Part shown: positions 43,068 through 50,422 of the stretch, piece by piece | Numbering within the stretch: the stretch's first letter is position 1 | How the letters are laid out: each line of letters begins with the position of its first letter | DNA from: an uncultured Porphyromonadaceae bacterium | Lineage (GTDB): Bacteria > Bacteroidota > Bacteroidia > Bacteroidales > Muribaculaceae | Reading direction: 5' to 3' | DNA: 64,000 nt | Assembly (NCBI GenBank): GCA_900546365.1 | Contig: URCF01000007.1 | Coordinates: forward strand, 62,001 to 126,000 | The notes under the pieces: model-generated | Told to the model about the DNA's origin: nothing | Database searches by the model: none | Seen by the model: the letters and a program-made list of their open reading frames with translations, nothing else | Translations under genes and position numbers: made by a program

Positions 43068-43715
43068 CTACTCGTCGGGGGTGATGGGGAGGATGAGGAC
43101 ACGCATGGAGTCGGTAATGAGGCGCGTCTCTCCCCTGCGGCCATTTACATAGGTCACTTCCACGGTCACCTCCACTTCGTCTTTGTCGTTGGCCATGGGA
43201 AACATATCACGTGCAAACAGCACTTCACCTTTGTCGTTGAACGGCAGGCGCACCACACGCTTTCCTTTCTCTGTCGGCACCGACATCTCGAAATAGTTGT
43301 TGTCATCAAGCTTCCATCCCGAAGTCACCGACATGGAGTCGATAATCTCATTGGGACGACCGTTCACGCCCTCGAAGGCCTGACGGTGGTCCGCAAGGGA
43401 TGTGCAAGTGGCGCGAGCGGAAAGTTTGCCAAGTCCGGCCACGAGGGTACGCACCCGGGCAGGTTTTTTATCGCCAGTGGCACGGAGGTAGATAGGCTCG
43501 TTGCGCGAGTTCATGACGCGCATGGCCTGTCTCTCCGATGACCAGTAAACCACGGCGCCATCGGTGAAAGTATCGCCCACTTTCATGTCCTGATCGTTGA
43601 TGCGGACGGTGGGGGTGGTCAGCTTCTTGATAACGTATGTTTCAGCATGTAGCAGTGGCTGTGCGACGGCGACGAGCGCGCAGGACATGAGGATTTGTCT
43701 TACGAAGTTTTGCAT
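43068..43715 (-). CDS. Secreted protein downstream of the CHASE2 gene, 215 aa
   Basis: The N-terminus MQNFVRQILMSCALVAVAQP with cleavage near LLHA-ETY is a signal peptide, so the mature protein is periplasmic or beyond. The rest looks beta-rich, with IKKLTTPTVRINDQDMKVGD, then VVYWSSERQAMRVMNSRNEP. A weak similarity to FecR-like wall or scaffold segments can be imagined but is not supported enough to name. The gene overlaps the CHASE2 gene by 74 bases in another frame, and it is the last gene of the CHAT operon. It may be a substrate, inhibitor or structural partner of the exported protease; unproven. Confidence 0.7.
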   Translation of the reverse strand: MQNFVRQILMSCALVAVAQPLLHAETYVIKKLTTPTVRINDQDMKVGDTFTDGAVVYWSSERQAMRVMNSRNEPIYLRATGDKKPARVRTLVAGLGKLSARATCTSLADHRQAFEGVNGRPNEIIDSMSVTSGWKLDDNNYFEMSVPTEKGKRVVRLPFNDKGEVLFARDMFPMANDKDEVEVTVEVTYVNGRRGETRLITDSMRVLILPITPDE

Positions 43716-45036
43716 AGATTACAACGTGTTTTAGAAGTGTGAACAAAATTGAAGGGATAAACAGATATATTATTATAGATGTGAAAATGTAGCATATAGC
43801 AGATACCACCATTAGAAATACAGTGATTCCGGCAAACGACCATACGATTCGCGAAGCTCCGCGGGTACTGAGCATCCAGCGGGTGGCGCGGTGGTGCATC
43901 AGCACGTAGGCCAGCCTGAAGCGCAAACCCCGGGGAAGAAAGGTTTGCATCACCGACCTGCCGCTGAGAATATACACGGCCACAAGGAAATAGAGAATGA
44001 AGAGAAACACTATTTCGGTGACGGATACTATATGGTCTTCATTGAGGAGCGCACACAGGGCGTTGTAGTTGATCACTGCTCCGGGCATATCGCCAAGATA
44101 TGTGGAATGGTTGTCACCGCCGGAGAAGTCACCGATCACTATTATCTTGTCCTTGGCTTTTGCAGCCATGTCCATATCCATATCCAGGATATCGGCCCCG
44201 AGGTTGTAATACACTCTCTTGGTGCCGGAGATACACCCTGTGGCCGCCAGAATGTCAAGCGAGTCAAGCGACATCACACCATCGGAATAGATACGCACCG
44301 GGAACTTGAGTTCCACGCATTTGCGGCTGAGCTGGCCGTTGGACACATATAGCGGGCCATATTTGCTGATGGTGTGGCCAGTGAGGTCATGATAAGCTTT
44401 GAGCGGAAACGATTCATCATTGTTTTTGCAAAACTCATACTTCACAAAATTCGATTCCACGAAATTCACAGCATAGTCGCTGTAGCCGGCCTTGGAAAAA
44501 ATCCTCGGGTCGGTAGGCTCCTCGCCTTCGTGCATCGGCAGCACAAGCCTGGGAGTGCGTGCAATGGCATCATACAGCTCATTGTCAACCTCCGGAGAAT
44601 CGATGTTGGGCTCAAACCTCACATCGCACATTATATACTTGTAGGTAGGGTTGTCGGCCAACTGATTGAAAAATGCAATCAGCCTGTGGCGATCGGTAAC
44701 CGACACCACACCGGAGGGGAACTCCGGCTGCAGCTCATCGTAGTAGTTCACGAGCTCACGGTCGTAGGCGATGTTGACGAGCATCACATCGTCGGGCACC
44801 TTGTCCGATAAGCCGAACAGTGCTGATTTGGCTATCTCATATCGCTGCGACACACTCGCGCTGCCAAGAAGAGAGTGAGGCACATTGTCGTAGATATAGC
44901 ACGCTACCAGAAGAATACCGGTAAACACCGCCGCCATGAGCAACTGCAACCCGCGTCGGCGCAGCAGCCTCACAACCGCCGACAACAGCTTGCCGCCGAA
45001 TATAGATTTGAACTTGAATTGGAATTTTCTCATCAT
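43642..45036 (-). CDS. CHASE2-domain membrane protein without output domain
   Basis: 464 residues. One membrane helix (about 31-51) is followed by a periplasmic CHASE2 sensor (about 52-335), with VPDDVMLVNIAYDRELVNYY, the DVRFEPNIDSPEVDNELYDA block and the late GADILDMDMDMAAKAKDKII, VIGDFSGGDNHSTYLGDMPG. Three further hydrophobic helices lie at the C-terminus, as usual after CHASE2. No kinase, cyclase or phosphodiesterase follows, so any signal must pass to another protein. The gene begins 11 bases after the CHAT gene ends. CHASE2 domains are thought to sense small molecules outside the membrane; the ligand is unknown. Confidence 0.88.
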   Translation of the reverse strand: MMRKFQFKFKSIFGGKLLSAVVRLLRRRGLQLLMAAVFTGILLVACYIYDNVPHSLLGSASVSQRYEIAKSALFGLSDKVPDDVMLVNIAYDRELVNYYDELQPEFPSGVVSVTDRHRLIAFFNQLADNPTYKYIMCDVRFEPNIDSPEVDNELYDAIARTPRLVLPMHEGEEPTDPRIFSKAGYSDYAVNFVESNFVKYEFCKNNDESFPLKAYHDLTGHTISKYGPLYVSNGQLSRKCVELKFPVRIYSDGVMSLDSLDILAATGCISGTKRVYYNLGADILDMDMDMAAKAKDKIIVIGDFSGGDNHSTYLGDMPGAVINYNALCALLNEDHIVSVTEIVFLFILYFLVAVYILSGRSVMQTFLPRGLRFRLAYVLMHHRATRWMLSTRGASRIVWSFAGITVFLMVVSAICYIFTSIIIYLFIPSILFTLLKHVVIYAKLRKTNPHVLRARRRRTATATC

Positions 45037-45047
45037 ACCCCATTTGA

Positions 45048-48000
45048 TTAAATTGCGTCAAGAAGCACGAAAGCGCTCCAGAATTGAGGATTGCGATAAG
45101 GATACTCATCCTGCGGCTGCTCGTCCTCGAAATCGGGGTCAAACATTTCATCATCGCTCCAATCCTGAGCCTCAGCCTTATAGTTGCGCAGATACTCCTG
45201 CGCTTCGGCCAAAGCGTTGTGTTTGGGCATGCCATCCACAAGGTTGGCGTAGAAACGGTCCATGAGCAGACAAGTGGCATAGTCGTCCACCTTCCACAAG
45301 CTCATAAGCAGCGATTTGGCACCGGCTTTTTTGAAGCCGCGCTGAAGGCCGAACACACCTTCGCCGGTGACATCGCCCAAAGCGGTTTGGCAAGCCGACA
45401 GGACTGCCAGATCAAGGCCGCGGAGGTCAAGCCGGGCTATCTCCATGGCGGTGAGCACACCATCGTTGCCGCTGTCGGAAGTGCCGCGTCCGAGGAGGGT
45501 CGGGGCAGCTCCGTAGAGCATCAGGCCGGAACGACGCAGCATATTATCCTCGGCATGACCGGCTCCGGGAGCGTTGCTTAAAAACAGATCACACGCCTGA
45601 TAGTCGGCATCCTCCTCGGATATGCAGAATCCGTGGGTGGCGATATGGAGCAGTGAAGTGCGCTTGCCACTCAATCCCCTGATGGCCCGCTCCGAGCCGG
45701 CTTTTCCGGTGAGCAACTGAAGCGCAGGCACCTTGGGTTGCAGGCGGCCATGGATGCCGTTTACTTCCACCAATGTCTGCGGCAGGTCGTAGCCGGAAGG
45801 TGTGCCGTCGGGATTGTAATCGATGCCTCCAATCACGCAGGCCGCAGACAGCTGCGCCTCTTGACCCCGGCGGGCAAGCTGACGGGTGGATGACAACCGG
45901 TGCATGCTCCAGCGCGAGCTGAGAAGCGAGGACGGGGAAGCGAAATCAGGAAGATATTCTATCGGCAGACTGTAGAGATCGCCATCGGGAGCGAAGTAGA
46001 GGGTGTTGATTCCTTCGGGCAGCTGCTGTGCCACATTTTCCCACACAAGACGGCTGAGCTCAGTGCGGTTGGAGCGCACATTGTTTAGAGCTGAGGTGGA
46101 TGCCACCTCTATGAACTTGGGCACACTGTCCTCACAGGTCATCACAAAAGCGTAATAATTGGGTAGGTTTTTAGCACCGAACGCCACAAACTCCACCGCG
46201 GCCTCGTTGGGTTGGAGAGCGGAGCGCACCGCCGAGGCGGGCACATTGAGGTTGGCCGTATAGTCGCCGTAGCTGCCTGATTTGCTCACCAGCTCGCGCT
46301 CGAGGGCATTAGCTGCGCGCTCAAGCGAATCGGTGACATTCAGTTCGTTGAGTTCTCCGGAGGCCGAAAGATTCTCATACAACTCGTTGAGCTTGGCACG
46401 GGTTTCCTGCAGGCGGGTATAAAGTAGGTCGATGTCAGCTGAAGAAGCCTCGGCTATAAGATCTTTCAGATTACATTCGCTATTGAGCATCAAGCCTTTG
46501 GCAAACAGGGTTCCTTCGTATGCCACCGATATCATCCGAGGCGTGGGGCATGCGCTTGCATACGACAGCAGGTCAGCGCGGTACCAATTGTTCCAAGCGT
46601 CCCAATACGAAGCACGTTCAGCTGCCGGGAGCGATGAGAACTGGCGGCGGAGCATGTCAGTGAGCAGCGCAGTGCTCTCGGAAGCGCGCTCTACCAGTCT
46701 CTGCTCCTCGCCGGGAATCGTGGCGAGCATGGAGCAGTTGTTGACCACCGCGTGCAGATATTCGGGGTGCTTGGTGCCGAGAGTGTTACGGCGGATATCA
46801 ATTGATTGGTCAATCAGCTCGAGAGCCTCTTTTGTGCGGTCCTGTCCGAGCAGATACACGCTCTGGTTGTTGAGCACGTTGGCATATTCGGGAGTGGTTT
46901 GCAATCCGTTTTCGGAAAAGATGTCGAGAGCCTCGCGGCCAACCTCCTCAGCCCGGTCGATATTGCCCACGGAATAGATGTTGGAAGCCATATTGTTCAA
47001 TATCCTCGCATATTCGGGAGATCGGGTACCGGCATACGCGCCCACCAGCTCGAGAGCGCGGTTGTTGAGCGAATCGGAAGCGACGCTGTTGCCGGCTCTG
47101 GCCTGAAACAGGGCGAGATTGCTGAGCGAAGTGGCAAAGTTGGCAGTGTCGCCGATAGCCTCGTATATGGAGGAAGCCTGAGCGGCGTATGATACAGCAT
47201 AGTCAGTGTTGTGCACCATGGCATAATATCCGGCCAGGTCGCTGAGAGCATGGGCATGCTGCTTGCCACCCTTGGCGGAGGTATGCTCAAGCACCTCGAG
47301 AGCCCGTGCACTGAGGCGGAGAGCCTCGGCATGGTTGCCGGCCAGCTGCTGGTGCGATGCCGCCTGCATGAGTCGTTCCGCCTGTTCGGGTGAATACTCT
47401 CCGGATTGTCCGCCGGCATCCGTCACCTGCGAGCTTATGCGGGAAGCCTCGTCATAGTGTCCGGCCTTGGAATGGAGCTTTGCGAGAGTGTTGATGGCGT
47501 TGGTGCGCGACTCCTCATCAATGTCGGCCGAGCTATAGATACCTGCCACCTGCTCCTGCACGGCGATAGCCTCATCCAGACGCTTGTCGAGCGACAGCAT
47601 TGAAGCGAGCAACTCGAGCTTGGAGGCATACTCCGGACTCCTGGCGCCATACTTGCGGGCATAGAGTTCGGCAAGCTCCTTCTGTGCCACGGAGGCATCG
47701 GCATAATTGGACGATTCGGTGCAATATTTCACAAGGAGTGTCAGTCCCTCGGTGTAAGGGTCCTCGGTGGGGAGAATCACCCTCTTCAGCACCCTGAGGC
47801 TATGACGCTGGTACTCAATGGCCAGCGGAGAATTACCACATTTGCTTGCATACAATCCTGCATTGGCCAGCGCGGTGCTGAAATTTTTCTGCACAGTGTC
47901 GCCCTTGCTCTTGTACTGTTCTATCACCTTCTCCTCAACGGCGAGGGCACCGGCCGCATCATCAGCGCGGTATTTGTAGGAAGCAAGGTTGTTGAGTCCG

Positions 48001-49358
48001 TTCAGATAGTCTGCCGCATACAGGTCGCCACACTCCGAGAGAATAGCCACTGATTTTTCCTCGGCGGCGGCGGCAAGCTTATAATCCTCCGAAGCGGAAT
48101 GTATCACAGCCAACCGGCTGAGAGCATCTGCATGCTGAGGTTTGTTCTTGAAAATCTTCTCGCACACCTTCACCGACTGCATCTGCGCCTTGACAGCTTC
48201 CTTGGCATTGCCGCCTTTGAGCAGATAGAGCGCATAGTTGTGGTAGGCCGCCGGGAGCGAGGTGTGCTCCTTCGACTTCACACGCTCCACCACACCGATG
48301 GATTTCTGCTGTAGCTTGACAGCGTTGTCGAACTGCTCCATGCCGTAGTACGATATCGCCGAGCCGGCAAGCAGATTGGCATACTGGAGCGAATTGACGG
48401 CTCCGGCAGCTTCGGCGTGTTCTATGAGCCTGTTGCACAGCGTCAGAGCACGGTCGTACTTATGGTTAGTGTTGAGCATGGTGGCCATCAGCCATGCGCA
48501 ATCCTCATACTCCACCGGAACAGTGTGGAGAGAGTCCCATATCTCGAGAGCCTTGAGGCCATACTCCAGCGCCGGGTCGTTGCTACCCTTGCGCAGCAGA
48601 GCCAGCGACAACCTGCTCATGGTGACAGCCTTGTCGAAACATATTTCAGGGAGCAGCTTCTGCTGCACCGCCAGCGCACTGTTGGCAAAAGCAATGGCAT
48701 TGTCCTGAGTGCTTTCTGTGCGCGAAGTCACGGCGGCCAGCAAGCTCAGCGCCATGCCATATTGCGGCGTGTTCTTGTTTCCGGAGTCAGCCAGACGGCT
48801 CACAGCCTTGTTGGCCAAGCTCTTGGTGTCATCGTATTCACCCACAAGGAAATGAGTGAACGCAAGTCCATGAAGGAGCGAGCTTTCTGCAACTGCATCC
48901 TCCCCTTCCTGCAGCTCCCACATTTCCAGTGCCTTTGTGGCATCATTCCTGGCGTATGAGTAGTTGGCACGACGGGCATTATAGTATGCCGCATCGCCGA
49001 GAGCCATGGCATAGTTCAGATTGCCGGCAGAGTAGAGCGATTTCCACATTTTAGCCGAGGCGTCGGCATTTTTCCACGCGGCATTCCAGTTGCCGGTGGT
49101 GGCATATGCCTTGGCAAGAAGATGAAGGCCCTTGGCAGTAAATTCGTTATCCTCGATAATACTTTTCTTGAGCAGCTTCACATTCTGCTCTCCGAGCTGC
49201 TGAGCTTGAATATAGTCGCCGGCATTTATGGCATTGGCCACCCCTCGCGAGAGAGAGTCACTCACAGTCAACACCTTGCGCATATCCGCCTGTGCGTTGA
49301 CAACCCCTTGACCCGACAAAAACAGGAATGATATAAATGTGATTATCAGTTTTTTCAT
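45048..49358 (-). CDS. Exported TPR-CHAT protease-like protein
   Basis: 1436 residues from ATG 49358. A signal peptide (MKKLIITFISFLFLSGQGVV, cut near NAQA) is followed by some 20 tetratricopeptide-like repeats (about 25-930) and a C-terminal CHAT domain (about 1110-1436). CHAT is a caspase-like cysteine peptidase fold. The catalytic pair is present: His1242 in HIATHGF and Cys1323 in LSACQTALGDVTGEG. KSLLMSLWKVDD is the usual downstream strand. An exported CHAT protein is notable, since the well-known TPR-CHAT proteases of defence systems work in the cytoplasm. First gene of an operon with the CHASE2 protein and the small secreted protein. Confidence 0.93.
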   Translation of the reverse strand: MKKLIITFISFLFLSGQGVVNAQADMRKVLTVSDSLSRGVANAINAGDYIQAQQLGEQNVKLLKKSIIEDNEFTAKGLHLLAKAYATTGNWNAAWKNADASAKMWKSLYSAGNLNYAMALGDAAYYNARRANYSYARNDATKALEMWELQEGEDAVAESSLLHGLAFTHFLVGEYDDTKSLANKAVSRLADSGNKNTPQYGMALSLLAAVTSRTESTQDNAIAFANSALAVQQKLLPEICFDKAVTMSRLSLALLRKGSNDPALEYGLKALEIWDSLHTVPVEYEDCAWLMATMLNTNHKYDRALTLCNRLIEHAEAAGAVNSLQYANLLAGSAISYYGMEQFDNAVKLQQKSIGVVERVKSKEHTSLPAAYHNYALYLLKGGNAKEAVKAQMQSVKVCEKIFKNKPQHADALSRLAVIHSASEDYKLAAAAEEKSVAILSECGDLYAADYLNGLNNLASYKYRADDAAGALAVEEKVIEQYKSKGDTVQKNFSTALANAGLYASKCGNSPLAIEYQRHSLRVLKRVILPTEDPYTEGLTLLVKYCTESSNYADASVAQKELAELYARKYGARSPEYASKLELLASMLSLDKRLDEAIAVQEQVAGIYSSADIDEESRTNAINTLAKLHSKAGHYDEASRISSQVTDAGGQSGEYSPEQAERLMQAASHQQLAGNHAEALRLSARALEVLEHTSAKGGKQHAHALSDLAGYYAMVHNTDYAVSYAAQASSIYEAIGDTANFATSLSNLALFQARAGNSVASDSLNNRALELVGAYAGTRSPEYARILNNMASNIYSVGNIDRAEEVGREALDIFSENGLQTTPEYANVLNNQSVYLLGQDRTKEALELIDQSIDIRRNTLGTKHPEYLHAVVNNCSMLATIPGEEQRLVERASESTALLTDMLRRQFSSLPAAERASYWDAWNNWYRADLLSYASACPTPRMISVAYEGTLFAKGLMLNSECNLKDLIAEASSADIDLLYTRLQETRAKLNELYENLSASGELNELNVTDSLERAANALERELVSKSGSYGDYTANLNVPASAVRSALQPNEAAVEFVAFGAKNLPNYYAFVMTCEDSVPKFIEVASTSALNNVRSNRTELSRLVWENVAQQLPEGINTLYFAPDGDLYSLPIEYLPDFASPSSLLSSRWSMHRLSSTRQLARRGQEAQLSAACVIGGIDYNPDGTPSGYDLPQTLVEVNGIHGRLQPKVPALQLLTGKAGSERAIRGLSGKRTSLLHIATHGFCISEEDADYQACDLFLSNAPGAGHAEDNMLRRSGLMLYGAAPTLLGRGTSDSGNDGVLTAMEIARLDLRGLDLAVLSACQTALGDVTGEGVFGLQRGFKKAGAKSLLMSLWKVDDYATCLLMDRFYANLVDGMPKHNALAEAQEYLRNYKAEAQDWSDDEMFDPDFEDEQPQDEYPYRNPQFWSAFVLLDAI

Positions 49359-49407
49359 GTCATAAATTTCAACAGCAAATAAAAATTGTGCATAAATGAT
49401 TGGTGTG

Positions 49408-49415
49408 CAAATATA
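49408..49415 (-). promoter_or_regulatory. -7 box (TATATTTG) of the CHAT operon
   Basis: Minus-strand TATATTTG, full match, 49 bases before the ATG at 49358, with TTTTG about 22 bases upstream. It also shows that the longer frame from 49418 is not the start. Confidence 0.65.
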
Positions 49416-49468
49416 CACATTCTCATCTACATCCGCAAAATACTGCTACACAAAACATACAGCACGAC

Positions 49469-49497
49469 AAAGGCGGGCCATTGACTGACCCGCCTTT
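49469..49497 (-). terminator. Terminator of the rpmB-rpmG-DUF4295 operon
   Basis: Perfect 9-bp stem AAAGGCGGG/CCCGCCTTT with an 11-base loop, 37 bases after the DUF4295 stop. A weaker hairpin (TCGCC/GGCGA, 49508-49521) lies between. Confidence 0.7.
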
Positions 49498-49533
49498 ATA
49501 TCATATATCGCCTGAAGGCGACTATAAAGTTTT

Positions 49534-49683
49534 TTATTTAAGAATGTCCTTTACAGCGTCGTTGGGGACCATCTGCTCCTGGAAAGTGTAAGCACCGGTT
49601 TTGGGCGACTTAACGACCTTGATAACCTTGCTATATGTGCGGCCTTCACCTTTCTGGAGGGATGCTACGGTTTTCTTTGCCAT
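49534..49683 (-). CDS. DUF4295 small basic protein
   Basis: 49 residues: MAKKTVASLQKGEGRTYSKV followed by IKVVKSPKTGAYTFQEQMVP and NDAVKDILK. It matches the DUF4295 family, which in Bacteroidetes always follows L28 and L33. The context and basic composition suggest a ribosome-associated protein, but no function is established. It starts 22 bases after the rpmG stop. Confidence 0.88.
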   Translation of the reverse strand: MAKKTVASLQKGEGRTYSKVIKVVKSPKTGAYTFQEQMVPNDAVKDILK

Positions 49684-49705
49684 ATCTTATAACGTAATTA
49701 AGGTA

Positions 49706-49894
49706 TTATTTAATTTCTTTATGCACAGTCACCTTCTTCAGGATCGGGTTGTATTTCTTGAGTTCGAGGCGCTCGGTGGTGTTCTTACGGTTCTTGGTAG
49801 TGATGTAACGCGAAGTACCGGGCATGCCACTGGCTTTGTGCTCGGTGCATTCGAGAATTACCTGTACGCGGTTGCCTTTAGCTTTCTTTGCCAT
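49706..49894 (-). CDS. rpmG: 50S ribosomal protein L33
   Basis: 62 residues: KGNRVQVILECTEHKASGMP and SRYITTKNRKNTTERLELKK are classic L33. Only one cysteine remains, so this is the zinc-independent (C-minus) type. Between rpmB and DUF4295 in a compact operon. Confidence 0.97.
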   Translation of the reverse strand: MAKKAKGNRVQVILECTEHKASGMPGTSRYITTKNRKNTTERLELKKYNPILKKVTVHKEIK

Positions 49895-49900
49895 CGTTTA

Positions 49901-50158
49901 TTAGAATGATAAGTATTTGATTTCAGTTAAATAACCCTTCTTGGCAGCTTCCTTGATAGCGGCGTCAAGACCGTTTTTGTTAATAGTGCGCAAACCTGCA
50001 GCGGAGATTGTGAGAAGAATCCAAGCCTGCTCTTCCACCCAATAGAATTTCTTAGTGAAGAGGTTAACATTGAATTTGCGCTTAGTGCGACGCTTGGAGT
50101 GCGATACGTTATTGCCCGTGATCGCTTTCTTGCCTGTAATTTGACAAATCTTTGACAT
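49901..50158 (-). CDS. rpmB: 50S ribosomal protein L28
   Basis: 85 residues from ATG 50158: MSKICQITGKKAITGNNVSH, SKRRTKRKFNVNL, and ISAAGLRTINKNGLDAAIKE. The longer frame from 50200 lacks family similarity. First gene of the operon; a structured leader precedes it. Confidence 0.97.
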   Translation of the reverse strand: MSKICQITGKKAITGNNVSHSKRRTKRKFNVNLFTKKFYWVEEQAWILLTISAAGLRTINKNGLDAAIKEAAKKGYLTEIKYLSF

Positions 50159-50205
50159 GGCTGTTGTGTTACTTAGCTCTGTTAATTTTAAAATTATCAA
50201 CTCAT

Positions 50206-50298
50206 TGTGTGGCCGCCATCTCAGTTCTCATATCGCCGCTAAGCGCATCTTATTTAGCGACTTTCAAGGATGAGCCACACAAACCGGGTGCAAAGTAA
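50206..50298 (-). promoter_or_regulatory. Structured leader and promoter of the rpmB operon
   Basis: A near -7 match (TTACTTTG on the minus strand, 50291-50298) is followed by a leader that can fold into a long hairpin: TGTGTGGC (50206-50213) with GCCACACA (50274-50281), enclosing CGCTAA (50237-50242) with TTAGCG (50254-50259). Leaders like this in ribosomal operons often bind the encoded protein. Confidence 0.5.
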
Positions 50299-50379
50299 GC
50301 AATTTTTTATGTAATATGCAACTCTGGTGGTTTTTTTTGTGTTTTTTCTTTTTCCGCTTGATTATTTCATGACATTAGC

Positions 50380-50387
50380 TATCTTTG
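50380..50387 (+). promoter_or_regulatory. -7 box (TATCTTTG) of the GH95 gene
   Basis: Plus-strand TATCTTTG, full match, 35 bases before the ATG at 50423; TTG about 20 bases upstream. Confidence 0.65.
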
Positions 50388-50422
50388 CATTATCATACCA
50401 TGAATCAACCAAGTATCATAAT

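Noticed and set aside
49358..49418. Start of the CHAT protein at 49418
   Set aside because: The signal peptide begins at the ATG at 49358, and the promoter -7 box lies at 49408-49415.
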